DNA from: Thermoplasmata archaeon
GTDB lineage: Archaea; Thermoplasmatota; Thermoplasmata; Thermoplasmatales; Thermoplasmataceae
Assembly: GCA_021845325.1 (NCBI GenBank)
Contig: JAKBRR010000002.1
Coordinates: 1-32,496 of the forward strand
DNA: 32,496 nucleotides
Reading direction: 5' to 3'
Below the pieces are notes generated by a model, which made no database searches, was not told the origin of the DNA, and saw only the letters and a program-made list of their open reading frames with translations. The translations under genes were made by a program, and so were the position numbers. Shown here one piece after another: positions 16,061 to 24,642 of the stretch; the first letter of the stretch is position 1; each line of letters starts with the position of its first letter.

Positions 16061-16636
16061 TCAATTATTGGTATACTTTTCCTTCCTTATCTCATCAACG
16101 AGTCTGTTCAGAAGTTTTTTTATCAAATCTATGGCCATTTCATCATTCAGATGCCCATTTTCATCAAATTTTGTATGCGCGAAGCTAATGAATACCTCTG
16201 GCCTGTTTATGACCCTAGCATCCATAAATCCCATTACCTGTCTTAAGTGGTATTGCGCCCTTGATCCTCCAAGCATGCTTGGGGATGCACTCATGATTGC
16301 TCCTATCTTTCCTGTGAAGGGATTTTCCATTGGAGGTCTTGAGATATAGTCAAGTGTATTCTTTAAGAACCCTGGAATGGAAAAGTCATATTCAGGTGTT
16401 GCAATGAGGAAACCATCTGCATTTTTAATCTGGTTTCTAAATATTCTGACAGGTTCTGGCTGATTTTCATCTAGATCCTGATTATACAGGGGAATATCCT
16501 TAATACTGACAATTTCTAATTCAGAACCCTCTGGCATTAATCTCTGGCATTCCTTTAAAAGTTTCATGTTATAGGAATCTTTCCTGAAGCTACCACCGAA
16601 TGCTGTTATTTTCACTTTTTGGCTAACTGTAACCAT
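16061..16636 (-). CDS. NAD(P)H-dependent FMN reductase family (flavodoxin fold)
   Basis: This 191-residue cytoplasmic flavoprotein belongs to the NADPH-dependent FMN reductase family, which includes ChrR-, YieF- and ArsH-like enzymes reducing quinones, chromate or azo dyes. The N-terminal FMN-phosphate loop is GGSFRKDSYNMKLL, and the flavin-binding segment is TPEYDFSIPGFLKNTLDYIS with GKIGAIMSASPSMLGG after it. Length is normal. The start ATG 16636 gives a ten-residue extension before the first strand, so ATG is secure only as the sole candidate. The gene converges on the DUF427 gene (12 bases apart) and is divergent from the drug exporter on its right. A role in oxidative-stress or quinone defence is likely for the family; the substrate is unknown. 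Confidence 0.87.
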   Translation of the reverse strand: MVTVSQKVKITAFGGSFRKDSYNMKLLKECQRLMPEGSELEIVSIKDIPLYNQDLDENQPEPVRIFRNQIKNADGFLIATPEYDFSIPGFLKNTLDYISRPPMENPFTGKIGAIMSASPSMLGGSRAQYHLRQVMGFMDARVINRPEVFISFAHTKFDENGHLNDEMAIDLIKKLLNRLVDEIRKEKYTNN

Positions 16637-16719
16637 AAGCCCTGAAAGTATGGACCCTATACAACGTTTTTTAATTTTTCAACGGAGTAAACCAGAAAAA
16701 ACCAAATTATCAAAAATAC

Positions 16720-16727
16720 TTTATATC
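16720..16727 (+). promoter_or_regulatory. TATA box of the drug exporter/MarR operon
   Basis: TTTATATC centred about 30 bases before ATG 16753 puts transcription start at or next to the start codon. Loosely symmetric A/T sequence (AAATAC ... TAATATTT) surrounds it. It could hold the MarR operator, but no convincing palindrome is evident. Confidence 0.45.
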
Positions 16728-16752
16728 TTTTAATATTTACTTATTGACTATC

Positions 16753-18525
16753 ATGGTAAAGTACAAGTGGGTTGCTCTTTCAAACACAACCCTTGGTGTG
16801 CTCATGGCAAGCATTAACGGTACAATTATTTTGATTTCATTACCTGCAATACTTGGTCCGAAAGGAATAGATGTAAACCCTTTTGCCCCAGGAACTTTTA
16901 TCTATCTTATATGGCTAATAATGGGCTATAATATTATAACTGCTGTTATACTCCTGACCATAGGCAGGTTCTCAGATATATATGGAAGAACAAGATTGTT
17001 TAACTGGGGTTTTGTGATTTTTACAGTTGGATCGATCCTGTTGTTTCTTACCCCAGGAAAGGGTAATACAGGCGCCATAGAACTTGTAGTGTTTCGACTG
17101 GTTCAGGGTTTAGGCGCCGCCTTCCTATTTGCAAACAGTACTGCAATTCTCACGGATGCTTTCCCTGTAAAGGAGAGGGGAAAAGCCCTTGGACTCAATC
17201 AGGTTGCAGCCCTAGGAGGATCGTTTATCGGACTTATCTTGGGAGGAATACTCTCTGTATTCGACTGGAGATATGTTTTTCTGGTTAGCGTACCGGTTGG
17301 TATTTTTGGAAGTATATGGTCTCTCCTGAAACTCAAAGATAATTCCATAAGAGATATGACACAGAGAATTGACTATGTGGGCAATATTGTCTTTGGAAGC
17401 GGATTGACCATATTTCTTCTTGCACTGACCTATGGTCTTCTCCCCTATGGAACCAGTGTAATGGGTTGGGCAAATCCATGGGTCATAGCAGGGATGGTAT
17501 CTGGATCTATTCTTCTCATTGCTTTTCCAATTGTTGAGATCAAAGTTAGCCAGCCTATGTTCAGGATGTCACTTTTTAGAATAAGGGCATTTGCTTTTGG
17601 TAATTTTGCGTCCTTCCTTAGTGCCTTGGGAAGGGGAGGGCTTATGTTCATGCTTATAATTCTTCTTCAAGGAGTGTGGTTGCCTCTTCACAATTTCTCT
17701 TACTCATCAACTCCGTTCTGGGCCGGTATTTACATGATACCCATGACCCTTGGATTCCTAACAATGGGACCTATTGGTGGTGCTCTATCTGACAGGTATG
17801 GAGCAAGGGGTATAGCAACCATAGGAATGATCATAGTTGCAACTGCATTCGTGATCCTCACCTTCTTTTCCTACAACTTCACGTATCTCCCATTTGGAGC
17901 TGCAATTTACATGCTAGGTTTTGGAAGTGGGATGTTTGCTGCACCTAACACTGCAGCTATTATGAACTCAGTTTCTGCAGAAAACAGAGGAATTTCATCT
18001 GGAATGGTGGCTACAGTGAGAAACGTTGCCCGGACTGCCAGTATGGGTATTTTCTTCACAATTGTCATACTTGCACTATCTGCTAATTTACCCCACTATT
18101 TCAACATCGCCCTTACCTCTGCCAATGCTTCTGGTTTATCCACATATTTGGATAAAATACCACCAACTTCAGCTATTTTTTCTGCATTTCTGGGTTATAA
18201 TCCTATGCAGACAATTTTAAGCCAGATCCCTTCATCCTATCTGAGTTCATTGAATTTGAGCAGCGCTACAATTGCGACATTAGAAAGTAACACATGGTTT
18301 CCTCTGGCTTTAGCCCCAGCAGTGATGAACTCTCTCAGAGACTCATTCTACATAGGCGCAATTCTTTCAGCGACTGCAGCTATTTTATCTTTATTAAGGG
18401 GAAAGAAATATTACCACCCAGGTGGTCAGACCCATAATGATCCAGATGGTGAAGATGCCAGCAAACTGAGTCGAGAAATTAGCAAGGGAGAAATAAAAGG
18501 AAAAGAGGTATCAAAAAATGAGTGA
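16753..18525 (+). CDS. DHA2-type (14-TM) MFS multidrug exporter
   Basis: This 590-residue exporter of the EmrB/QacA (DHA2) kind pumps hydrophobic compounds out of the cell with proton exchange. Fourteen helices are predicted. Motif A is GRFSDIYGRTRLF, antiporter motif C lies in LNQVAALGGSFIGLILGGIL, and a second motif A is GGALSDRYGARG. A large loop between late helices (about residues 440-530) and a charged C-terminal tail complete it. The longest frame would begin at TTG 16744, but ATG 16753 is preferred because it lies about 30 bases from a TATA box and is a stronger start. The MarR gene overlaps its end by 8 bases, an arrangement in which the regulator commonly represses the pump and drugs relieve it. 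Confidence 0.9.
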   Translation: MVKYKWVALSNTTLGVLMASINGTIILISLPAILGPKGIDVNPFAPGTFIYLIWLIMGYNIITAVILLTIGRFSDIYGRTRLFNWGFVIFTVGSILLFLTPGKGNTGAIELVVFRLVQGLGAAFLFANSTAILTDAFPVKERGKALGLNQVAALGGSFIGLILGGILSVFDWRYVFLVSVPVGIFGSIWSLLKLKDNSIRDMTQRIDYVGNIVFGSGLTIFLLALTYGLLPYGTSVMGWANPWVIAGMVSGSILLIAFPIVEIKVSQPMFRMSLFRIRAFAFGNFASFLSALGRGGLMFMLIILLQGVWLPLHNFSYSSTPFWAGIYMIPMTLGFLTMGPIGGALSDRYGARGIATIGMIIVATAFVILTFFSYNFTYLPFGAAIYMLGFGSGMFAAPNTAAIMNSVSAENRGISSGMVATVRNVARTASMGIFFTIVILALSANLPHYFNIALTSANASGLSTYLDKIPPTSAIFSAFLGYNPMQTILSQIPSSYLSSLNLSSATIATLESNTWFPLALAPAVMNSLRDSFYIGAILSATAAILSLLRGKKYYHPGGQTHNDPDGEDASKLSREISKGEIKGKEVSKNE

Positions 18526-18976
18526 AAAAAGAGAACCAATAGAAGTGTGGAGAGCCATGGTTGAAACCTGGAAGGTATGGAAAAAAGGCGTGGAAAAGAA
18601 TCTTGAAAGAATAAATCTTGGAAGCACAGAATATTCAATACTTAGATACTTGACCGAAGAGGGAAGCATGCCCATGGTCCAGATGGCCAACAATATCATG
18701 GTTACACAGGGGTGGATAACTGGTCTTATCGATTCCATGGAGAAACGAAATCTTGTAGAAAGGACAAGAAGCAAGGACGACAGGAGAGTTATAGAACTAA
18801 ATATAACGAAAGAGGGAAGGAATGTTTTTGAAAGGGCAAAAAAAGTTCACCTGGAGTATATTGCCAACTGTATCAAGCATATGGATGATGAAACTGTAAG
18901 TTCCACAGTTAGGTTATTAAGGGACCTGAGATCAAATATAGAAGATGCAGAAATGCCAGATATTAAAATGGATTGA
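18518..18976 (+). CDS. MarR-family transcriptional regulator
   Basis: This 152-residue dimeric winged-helix regulator is typical of MarR in length and order. A helical N-terminus is followed by the helix-turn-helix (LTEEGSMPMVQMANNIMVTQG) and the wing DRRVIELNITKEG, with the conserved DxR beginning (SKDDRR), then C-terminal helices for dimerisation. Its start overlaps the drug-exporter stop by 8 bases, so it is translationally coupled. By family precedent it represses the pump operon and releases it on binding a ligand. The target operator is likely at the exporter promoter (about 16700-16750). No ligand can be deduced. Confidence 0.9.
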   Translation: MSEKREPIEVWRAMVETWKVWKKGVEKNLERINLGSTEYSILRYLTEEGSMPMVQMANNIMVTQGWITGLIDSMEKRNLVERTRSKDDRRVIELNITKEGRNVFERAKKVHLEYIANCIKHMDDETVSSTVRLLRDLRSNIEDAEMPDIKMD

Positions 18977-19063
18977 GTGGACAAACTTATTAGAAACGTA
19001 TTAATTATTTAAGTTCCTTTGGTAACATTTATATTTTGATGTTTGATTATATAGCTGTTTTAA

Positions 19064-19393
19064 ATGGGTTTCTTATCTTTTCGAAGGAACAGGTCTAAAA
19101 GTGAAGTGATTAATCTTGAGTCTGAAAACGATAGGATAGCACCCTACATGGTTAAGGTTCTTGAAAAAGATCATGAAAAAAGAACCAAAAATTACGAAAA
19201 GAACAGTTCTCTGGCATACGAATATGTTTCCAGCAGTCTTATTCTCGCGGAAGTTTATGCGAAAACAGGAAGAATGGAAGATGCGAGGAAACTATTGGAT
19301 TCTTCAAAAAGCGAAATAGATAAAATTGAAAGCGTGGAGAAAAGAAACACAATGGAAACACTTTACGAAAAAGTTGAAAATAGAATTAAGTGA
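19064..19393 (+). CDS. small helical protein of unknown function
   Basis: This is a 109-residue, highly charged, mostly helical protein. After a basic start (GFLSFRRNRSKSEV), residues about 30-105 form helix pairs, including LAYEYVSSSLILAEVYAKTG and RMEDARKLLDSSKSEID. The spacing resembles one TPR-like repeat (a short helix-turn-helix scaffold), suggesting protein binding. No membrane segment or signal is present. ATG 19064 is the natural start, with a TATA-like TTATATAG near 19048-19055 and another upstream. No family is recognised. It stands alone between the MarR gene and the glutamate decarboxylase gene. Confidence 0.6.
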   Translation: MGFLSFRRNRSKSEVINLESENDRIAPYMVKVLEKDHEKRTKNYEKNSSLAYEYVSSSLILAEVYAKTGRMEDARKLLDSSKSEIDKIESVEKRNTMETLYEKVENRIK

Positions 19394-19622
19394 ACCTTAA
19401 GGACGTTAAATAGAGAGTTATTTTTAAAGTGCATATTAGGGAATTTTTATATGAAGTGAACTCTGTATCTCTTATATTTTTAATCTGCGTTTAGACAATA
19501 ATCAATCTGTCATTTTTTTGCTAATGTTGTTTCGTCAAGTCCCAGATCTCTATTTTTTATAATAAAGGCGAATTATTAAGTAAAATGATTCATATATTAC
19601 ATGTATAAAAAAGAGTGAAGAA
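19394..19622. other. intergenic region before gadB
   Basis: This is about 230 A/T-rich bases with no frame worth calling. Several TATA-like boxes occur (for example near 19595-19610) that could serve the decarboxylase gene. A T-rich stretch near 19430 may terminate the upstream gene. Confidence 0.4.
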
Positions 19623-21017
19623 ATGGTATCTAAGAGAGTCGTAAATCAGAAAAAGGGAGAAAATAAGATGAGATATGGGAAGGGGCACAACAGATTTCTT
19701 GATAATGATGTTCCAAAATATGAATTTCCGGAGGGTAAAATGGAGCCAAGGGCAGCTTATCAGTTGATTCATGATGAACTGAATCTTGATGGAAATCCTG
19801 ATCTCAACCTTGCAACCTTTGTTACCACATGGATGGAACCAGAAGCTGATCAGCTAATAATGGAAAACCTGCACAAGAACTTCATCGATCACTTTGAATA
19901 TCCACAGGTAAAGGAAATAGAAGAAAGAATTGTTAACATAATGGCAAATATGTATAATGTTCCAGACAAGGATGATTTTATTGGGACTTCAACCATAGGA
20001 TCTTCAGAGGCAATTATGCTTGGGTTGCTTGCCCACAAATGGAACTGGAGGCAGAAAAGATTAAAGGAGAATAAACCGGTAGATAAGCCCAACATAGTGT
20101 TTGGTGGTGATACCCACGTTTCATGGGACAAGTTCGCAAGGTATTTTGATGTTGAACCACGAATAGTTCCAATTGCTAAAGATCATTTCACCATAAAACC
20201 AGATGATGTTAAGAAAATGGTTGATGAAAATACAATTGCTGTCGGGGTTGTCCTGGGCACCACCTTTACAGGAGAATTTGATCCCGTGTTTGAAATAAAT
20301 CAGATGCTGGTTGATCTGAAAAAGACTAAAGGACTGGATATACCAATGCATGTGGATGCTGCAAGTGCAGGATTTATAACACCTTTTTATGAACCAGATT
20401 TTAAATGGGATTTCCGACTTGAACAGGTTAAATCCATTAATACTTCAGGTCACAAATTCGGTCTTGTGTACCCAGGACTTGGGTGGCTCATTTTCAGAAA
20501 CGAACACCTGCTTCCTGAGGAACTAAAATTTTATGTAAATTACCTTGGAGATGAGATGCCAACCTATACACTTAATTTCTCAGAGGGAAGCTCAATGGTA
20601 ATTGCCCAGTACTATAACATCCTGAGACTTGGAAAGGAAGGTTATGGTGAAATCGTAAAAAAGATGATGAATAACGCTAATTACCTGGCAGAAAAACTAT
20701 CAGAAAGTGGTGAATTTGAGGTCATAAATGGAGCGAAACATATTCCTGTTGTTACCTTTAAGCTTAAAAATATGGAAAGTTCGAAGGCCTTTGATCTCTC
20801 ATACAGAATAAGGGAAAGGGGATGGATCGTCCCTGCCTATTCCCTTCCACCAAATGCACAGGATACAACCATAATGAGGGTAGTGGTAAGAGAAAACTTT
20901 ACTGCTGATATGGTTGACATATTTGTAGAGGATATTCTTAATGCCAAAAAATCTATCAACAATGTGACCTCTAGAGGGAAGAATACCGATCCAAGAAAAG
21001 GCCACCCGGTATCATAA
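19623..21017 (+). CDS. gadB: glutamate decarboxylase, PLP-dependent
   Basis: The enzyme converts glutamate to GABA and CO2, using one proton per turnover; in acid-resistant cells this buffers the cytoplasm. The 464 residues resemble class II PLP decarboxylases of the GadB type. The substrate-side N-terminus contains LDGNPDLNLATFVTTWM, and the PLP-phosphate region is GTSTIGSSEAIMLG. H243 and D245 lie in MHVDAASAG, and the Schiff-base lysine is K278 in SINTSGHKFGLVYPG. The start is ATG 19623. ATG 19668 has a better ribosome site (GGGAGAAAATAAG) and would make it 449 residues, also consistent with the family. No GABA antiporter lies directly next to it, though several transporters are nearby. 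Confidence 0.9.
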   Translation: MVSKRVVNQKKGENKMRYGKGHNRFLDNDVPKYEFPEGKMEPRAAYQLIHDELNLDGNPDLNLATFVTTWMEPEADQLIMENLHKNFIDHFEYPQVKEIEERIVNIMANMYNVPDKDDFIGTSTIGSSEAIMLGLLAHKWNWRQKRLKENKPVDKPNIVFGGDTHVSWDKFARYFDVEPRIVPIAKDHFTIKPDDVKKMVDENTIAVGVVLGTTFTGEFDPVFEINQMLVDLKKTKGLDIPMHVDAASAGFITPFYEPDFKWDFRLEQVKSINTSGHKFGLVYPGLGWLIFRNEHLLPEELKFYVNYLGDEMPTYTLNFSEGSSMVIAQYYNILRLGKEGYGEIVKKMMNNANYLAEKLSESGEFEVINGAKHIPVVTFKLKNMESSKAFDLSYRIRERGWIVPAYSLPPNAQDTTIMRVVVRENFTADMVDIFVEDILNAKKSINNVTSRGKNTDPRKGHPVS

Positions 21018-21043
21018 CCAAATCAATATTTTCTAAATTTATT

Positions 21044-21268
21044 TCAATTTTTTAATTTTCTTATATAGTAGTTATTGAACATATAAATAAAGCCGAAAAT
21101 GACTCCAGTCATTATGGTTGCTATTATGCCACCATCCAATAAGGATGAATTAACTGATCTGTTAAACAGTAGGAGAGCTGCTGGAGCAAATGCAATAAAG
21201 TAACATAACCACATGACAGTTATTATTTTTATACTGCTTCTTTTATTCAATGAAAATGACATCTGCAT
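21044..21268 (-). CDS. small membrane protein with two TM helices
   Basis: The 74 residues form two hydrophobic helices (KIITVMWLCYFIAFAPAALL and GGIIATIMTGVIFGFIYMF) connected by a polar loop, then a basic tail YYIRKLKN. This resembles the DUF485 small inner-membrane proteins in spacing (a conserved Tyr, glycine-rich second helix and YxRKxN-like end), but the match is only by eye. Codon use looks normal. The gene lies between gadB and the peroxiredoxin gene on the opposite strand, in a gap of about 345 bases. Its start ATG 21268 overlaps no neighbour. A decarboxylase-linked function is not supported by sequence. Confidence 0.5.
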   Translation of the reverse strand: MQMSFSLNKRSSIKIITVMWLCYFIAFAPAALLLFNRSVNSSLLDGGIIATIMTGVIFGFIYMFNNYYIRKLKN

Positions 21269-21335
21269 TTTAGTATGGGGGAGATTTACTTATAGGTTTC
21301 CAGAAACTGGATGTACAATATTATTTGACAATATG

Positions 21336-21345
21336 TTTTAATAAA
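21336..21345 (+). promoter_or_regulatory. TATA box of the peroxiredoxin gene
   Basis: TTTTAATAAA centred about 24 bases before ATG 21364 predicts a leaderless transcript. It decides the start over the in-frame TTG at 21325, which lies upstream of the box. Confidence 0.5.
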
Positions 21346-21363
21346 CATAGAATATGCTTTGTT

Positions 21364-21828
21364 ATGACATTAAGTGTGGGTGATAAAGCTCCTGATTTTG
21401 AGGGAACAACAGATAGTGGTGAGAAAGTGAGATTCTCAGAAGTTGCAGGAAGTGGGAATGTAGTATTATATTTCTATCCAAAGGATGAAACCCCAGGATG
21501 CACGGCGGAAGCATGTGCCTTCAGAGACGAATGGGACGAATTCGAGAAAATGAATGCTAAGGTCATAGGCATAAGTTCTGATTCTCCAGAGTCCCATAAA
21601 AAGTTTAAGGAACACAGGAAATTGCCTTTCATGCTAATCAGTGATCCTGGTCAGAAAATAAGAGAAATATATGGAGCTAAGGGCAGGTTCATTCCACCAA
21701 GAATATCCTTTGTTATAGTTGATGGAAAGATAGAAAATATTTATAATTCACAAATGAACGCAACAAATCATGTAAAAATTGCAAAGGAAGTACTATCCAA
21801 AATTGGTAGTGGTAAAACTAATCAGTAA
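21364..21828 (+). CDS. bcp: thioredoxin-dependent peroxiredoxin (PrxQ/Bcp)
   Basis: This enzyme reduces hydrogen peroxide and organic hydroperoxides with thiol donors. The 154 residues fit PrxQ. The N-terminal MTLSVGDKAPDF opens the fold and the active-site loop PKDETPGCTAEACAF holds the peroxidatic C46 and resolving C51, the CxxxxC spacing of the atypical 2-Cys PrxQ class. The later VIGISSDSPESHKKF and FVIVDGKI complete the thioredoxin-like domain. The longer frame from TTG 21325 is rejected because the TATA box lies inside it. The convergent S9 peptidase gene overlaps its end by 7 bases. Confidence 0.93.
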   Translation: MTLSVGDKAPDFEGTTDSGEKVRFSEVAGSGNVVLYFYPKDETPGCTAEACAFRDEWDEFEKMNAKVIGISSDSPESHKKFKEHRKLPFMLISDPGQKIREIYGAKGRFIPPRISFVIVDGKIENIYNSQMNATNHVKIAKEVLSKIGSGKTNQ

Positions 21829-23588
21829 TTCTGGAGATATCTGTCAAACCACTCCTTTTTTCTTTGCAATCTGTCAATCATGTTTTCAGGCTTTCCACTT
21901 CTGGCATGTTCATGACTGTCCCCCTGATATCTGATCAATTCTGTGTCCACACCATTCATTTTCAATCCAACAAACATCTGCTCTGATTGCTCAATGGGAC
22001 AGCGATAATCATTTTCTCCATGTATAAACATTGTGGGAGTCTTTGCCTTTTTTATATATGAAATGGGTGAATTTTCAAGCAACTTTTTCATTGAGTCAGG
22101 ACCCCATGGATCTTCTACCTTCATATACATCGCATTGAACCAGAAGCCGATGTCGCTTGTTCCACACATGCTCATCAGGTTTGAAACACATCTTTCACTT
22201 ATACCTACTTTTAAAAAGTCCGAGTGAGTTATCATCCAGTTTGTCATATATCCACCATAAGAACCACCGGTTATGCCAAACTGCCCTGTTAGTTCATATT
22301 TCTTTTTCGCTGCATCTATAAAGTTGAAGATGTCTTCTGCAGGTCCATTTCCCCAGTCTCCAACACAGGCTGCAGCAAATTCTGAACCATAGCTCGAGCT
22401 TCCCCTGGGATTGCAGAACAGGACATTATATCCATTTCTTAGAAAATACTGAAATTCGATCATGTATGATTCTCCATATGCATCATGGGGACCACCATGA
22501 ACGAAAACAAGGTTTGGGCTATTTTTGCCTGCTATCATGCACCATCCTTCAACCTCACCAACCTTCATTTCTTCAGCAGCTTCTCCTGACATCTTACTGC
22601 TAGAATCATACTCCTTTCCATCGAATACAAGGATTGATGGTTTTTTCTGTGAGCTATAGATATATGCAATTCTCTTATCCTTAATGTCAAAACACTGAAC
22701 CACAAACTTTCCCTTTACGATCTCTCTTACGGATGAATTTTCAACAGAGTAAATGGAAGATGTTCCTCCAGTTTCACCAGGTGCGTAAATGGTTCCATTT
22801 TCAAATATTATACTTTCATCTGTCCCCTGGAAGTGATCCGATATGGATGAACCATTTCCGGTGTGTTTTCCTAGTAATAAGGGTTCATGATCTGGTAAAT
22901 ACAAATATTTTGTTGCCCATGGAGTTCTTCCCTCACTATGACCTATGTATATGACATTTCCATTGCCATCAAAAGTCATGCTTGATATCTGATCATCATT
23001 TATTTTGTTCAGATGACCATCACTGAGGTCAACATCATAAATGTGTGTCCGACCCTCATCTTCGTTCATGTATGATATCATGGCAACTACCCTGTTATTG
23101 TTAGATATGACATCAACCACATCGAAATCCCCTGAAACAATTTTTGTCAATTTTTCATTGAACAGGTAAAGGTTTTTTCTCTGTCTTATGAATCCTCTGG
23201 TGTCAAATCGGTAGTTCAATCTGTTTGCAACAACCGGAAGTTCATTGCTTGCTTCCTCGGAGCCGATAATCAGAAATCCTTCACTGTTACGGATTACCTT
23301 GTGGATTGTTGGCAGGCTAAATAAAATTAATGGCTCTGTGTTCCCTTTGATCTGAATAAAATGGTTAATTGTTTCATCAGATTTAACATAATAAAGACAA
23401 TCATTAACAACCATTGGATGGCTTTCCTTTCCACCGAAGGTTAATCTTTCCACAGATTCATTCTCAAATTTGAATATTGATGTTTTATATTCACTTCCCT
23501 CGATCCACTTTTCTGTGAAATATACTGAATCTTCTTGAATTACCGGCTCTGATAGAAGCTTTACACCATATGCTTCCTTTGAATCCAT
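21822..23588 (-). CDS. S9 family serine peptidase, acylaminoacyl-peptidase-like
   Basis: This 588-residue cytoplasmic peptidase of the prolyl-oligopeptidase (S9) family has a beta-propeller half followed by an alpha/beta-hydrolase half. The propeller occupies residues 1-330. The hydrolase carries an HGGPHDAYGES oxyanion loop near 355-370, the nucleophile S443 in GGSYGGYM, aspartate D527 in GENDYRCP, and the histidine at about 559 in SHEHARSG. S9 acylaminoacyl peptidases remove blocked N-terminal residues and degrade short peptides, useful for amino-acid scavengers. Length and domain order are normal. The start ATG 23588 is upstream-free of alternatives. It overlaps the peroxiredoxin gene by 7 bases in convergent orientation. 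Confidence 0.92.
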   Translation of the reverse strand: MDSKEAYGVKLLSEPVIQEDSVYFTEKWIEGSEYKTSIFKFENESVERLTFGGKESHPMVVNDCLYYVKSDETINHFIQIKGNTEPLILFSLPTIHKVIRNSEGFLIIGSEEASNELPVVANRLNYRFDTRGFIRQRKNLYLFNEKLTKIVSGDFDVVDVISNNNRVVAMISYMNEDEGRTHIYDVDLSDGHLNKINDDQISSMTFDGNGNVIYIGHSEGRTPWATKYLYLPDHEPLLLGKHTGNGSSISDHFQGTDESIIFENGTIYAPGETGGTSSIYSVENSSVREIVKGKFVVQCFDIKDKRIAYIYSSQKKPSILVFDGKEYDSSSKMSGEAAEEMKVGEVEGWCMIAGKNSPNLVFVHGGPHDAYGESYMIEFQYFLRNGYNVLFCNPRGSSSYGSEFAAACVGDWGNGPAEDIFNFIDAAKKKYELTGQFGITGGSYGGYMTNWMITHSDFLKVGISERCVSNLMSMCGTSDIGFWFNAMYMKVEDPWGPDSMKKLLENSPISYIKKAKTPTMFIHGENDYRCPIEQSEQMFVGLKMNGVDTELIRYQGDSHEHARSGKPENMIDRLQRKKEWFDRYLQNY

Positions 23589-23795
23589 TTTTGAATAGCA
23601 AAAACTACTTAAAGAAACTTACCAAAGGTACCATCAACAAATTAAGGGACAGAGATACGAATAGACAGACCTCCATAGGTTTTTAATAGCTACCTCAGAT
23701 CATAAAAATAACTGACAGTGAATAAATTAGATTCCTATGGAACTGCAAATATATTTACTTTCATTGAATGTGCTGTATTACATTAGGAGAGTATC

Positions 23796-24125
23796 TTAAT
23801 GTGTAGCAACTGATAGTTCTTTCAGACTTCCATTAACAAAGCTTCTGATGGCCTCGTCCACCATTAAACCTTCTCCTTTGAAAAGCTTTATTCTGCCATT
23901 TGTGTAACTAAATGCATGCGCACCAATACCAGATACTATAACAGAAGTAACACCACGGTCAACAATAGATTTTAGCATGAGTATTCCCCTTGCTGACTTT
24001 GCGGTCAAAGCAGGGTTAGGATATGACTCTAACAGTTCACCACTGTCAGTTTCATAAATTTTAATCTCTTCTGCTTCTCCCGGACCGCTTACCATTCCTT
24101 TTTCCACGGCAATCGCGAATTTCAT
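23796..24125 (-). CDS. NifX/NafY-like domain protein (dinitrogenase Fe-Mo cofactor family)
   Basis: This 109-residue protein consists of one NifX/NifB C-terminal domain. It begins with MKFAIAVEKGMVSGPG, has the central TAKSARGILMLKSIVDRG, then the SVIVSGIGAHAF strand-loop and a C-terminal VDEAIRSFV. In nitrogen fixers such domains carry iron-molybdenum cofactor precursors. Thermoplasmatales lack nitrogenase as far as known, and archaeal stand-alone copies are usually of unknown role, perhaps binding an Fe-S or Mo cluster. There are no cysteines in the domain, so any cluster would be held by histidine or non-covalently. The start ATG 24125 is preceded by an A/T-rich sequence. It is flanked by non-coding sequence on both sides. 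Confidence 0.85.
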   Translation of the reverse strand: MKFAIAVEKGMVSGPGEAEEIKIYETDSGELLESYPNPALTAKSARGILMLKSIVDRGVTSVIVSGIGAHAFSYTNGRIKLFKGEGLMVDEAIRSFVNGSLKELSVATH

Positions 24126-24642
24126 TCGCTTATATTGCCTGTGAACTCATATATTTATGCAAAATAAGGCTAGAAGTGATATTTATAACTATATGATAAT
24201 CTTTAAATCGATCGAATGTAACTCTTGAGTGAATACAACCTTTTAACACTTCTATGATTCTCATCTCAGCCATTAAAAGGTACATGCGAGAGAAAAGAAG
24301 AAATTCAAGATAGTGAAAATAGCTACTGAATACACCTTAAATACATACACGAAAATTTATATTCTAAGTGTGATCCTTATTTAGTCTTGATCTATTATGC
24401 AAAAGATGAGTTGAGCAATTGCATCTTACTAAAGATAAAGCCTTTGGATTTCCCAATGGTCGATATTGAAACTCCAAGAAGCTATAAGATCGAAGTGAAC
24501 AGCGTAATTAAGTAGATTAATAATAAAAAGACCACAACTAGAATAACTTTGAAGAAAGATCAATAAAGATTGTAGTACCAAAAGAAATAATAAGATTAGG
24601 GTGGGATTAAAAAATGTGTATTAAAAAGCCGGTGATCATTGA
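24126..24642. other. non-coding stretch with degenerate coding-like fragments
   Basis: No intact gene is seen. On the + strand, codons 24330-24512 stay open and look protein-like (YLVLIYYAKDELSNC, then KIKPLDFPMVDIETPRS) but have no suitable start. A different frame before it, about 24297-24380, is also open. About 22 codons near 24538-24605 contain SIKIVVPKEIIRLGWD, a pattern like the start of an AbrB/MazE-type DNA-binding fold. All are probably remnants. The 3' end holds the ribosome site of the restriction gene. Confidence 0.35.
24631..24637 (+). promoter_or_regulatory. strong ribosome binding site of the restriction island
   Basis: GGTGATC, a full complement of the archaeal 16S 3' end, sits five bases before ATG 24643 and fixes this start. 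It differs from the leaderless style of many neighbours. Confidence 0.6.

Noticed and set aside
16744..16752. TTG start nine bases before the drug exporter ATG
   Set aside because: ATG 16753 has better distance to the TATA box and is a stronger start codon.
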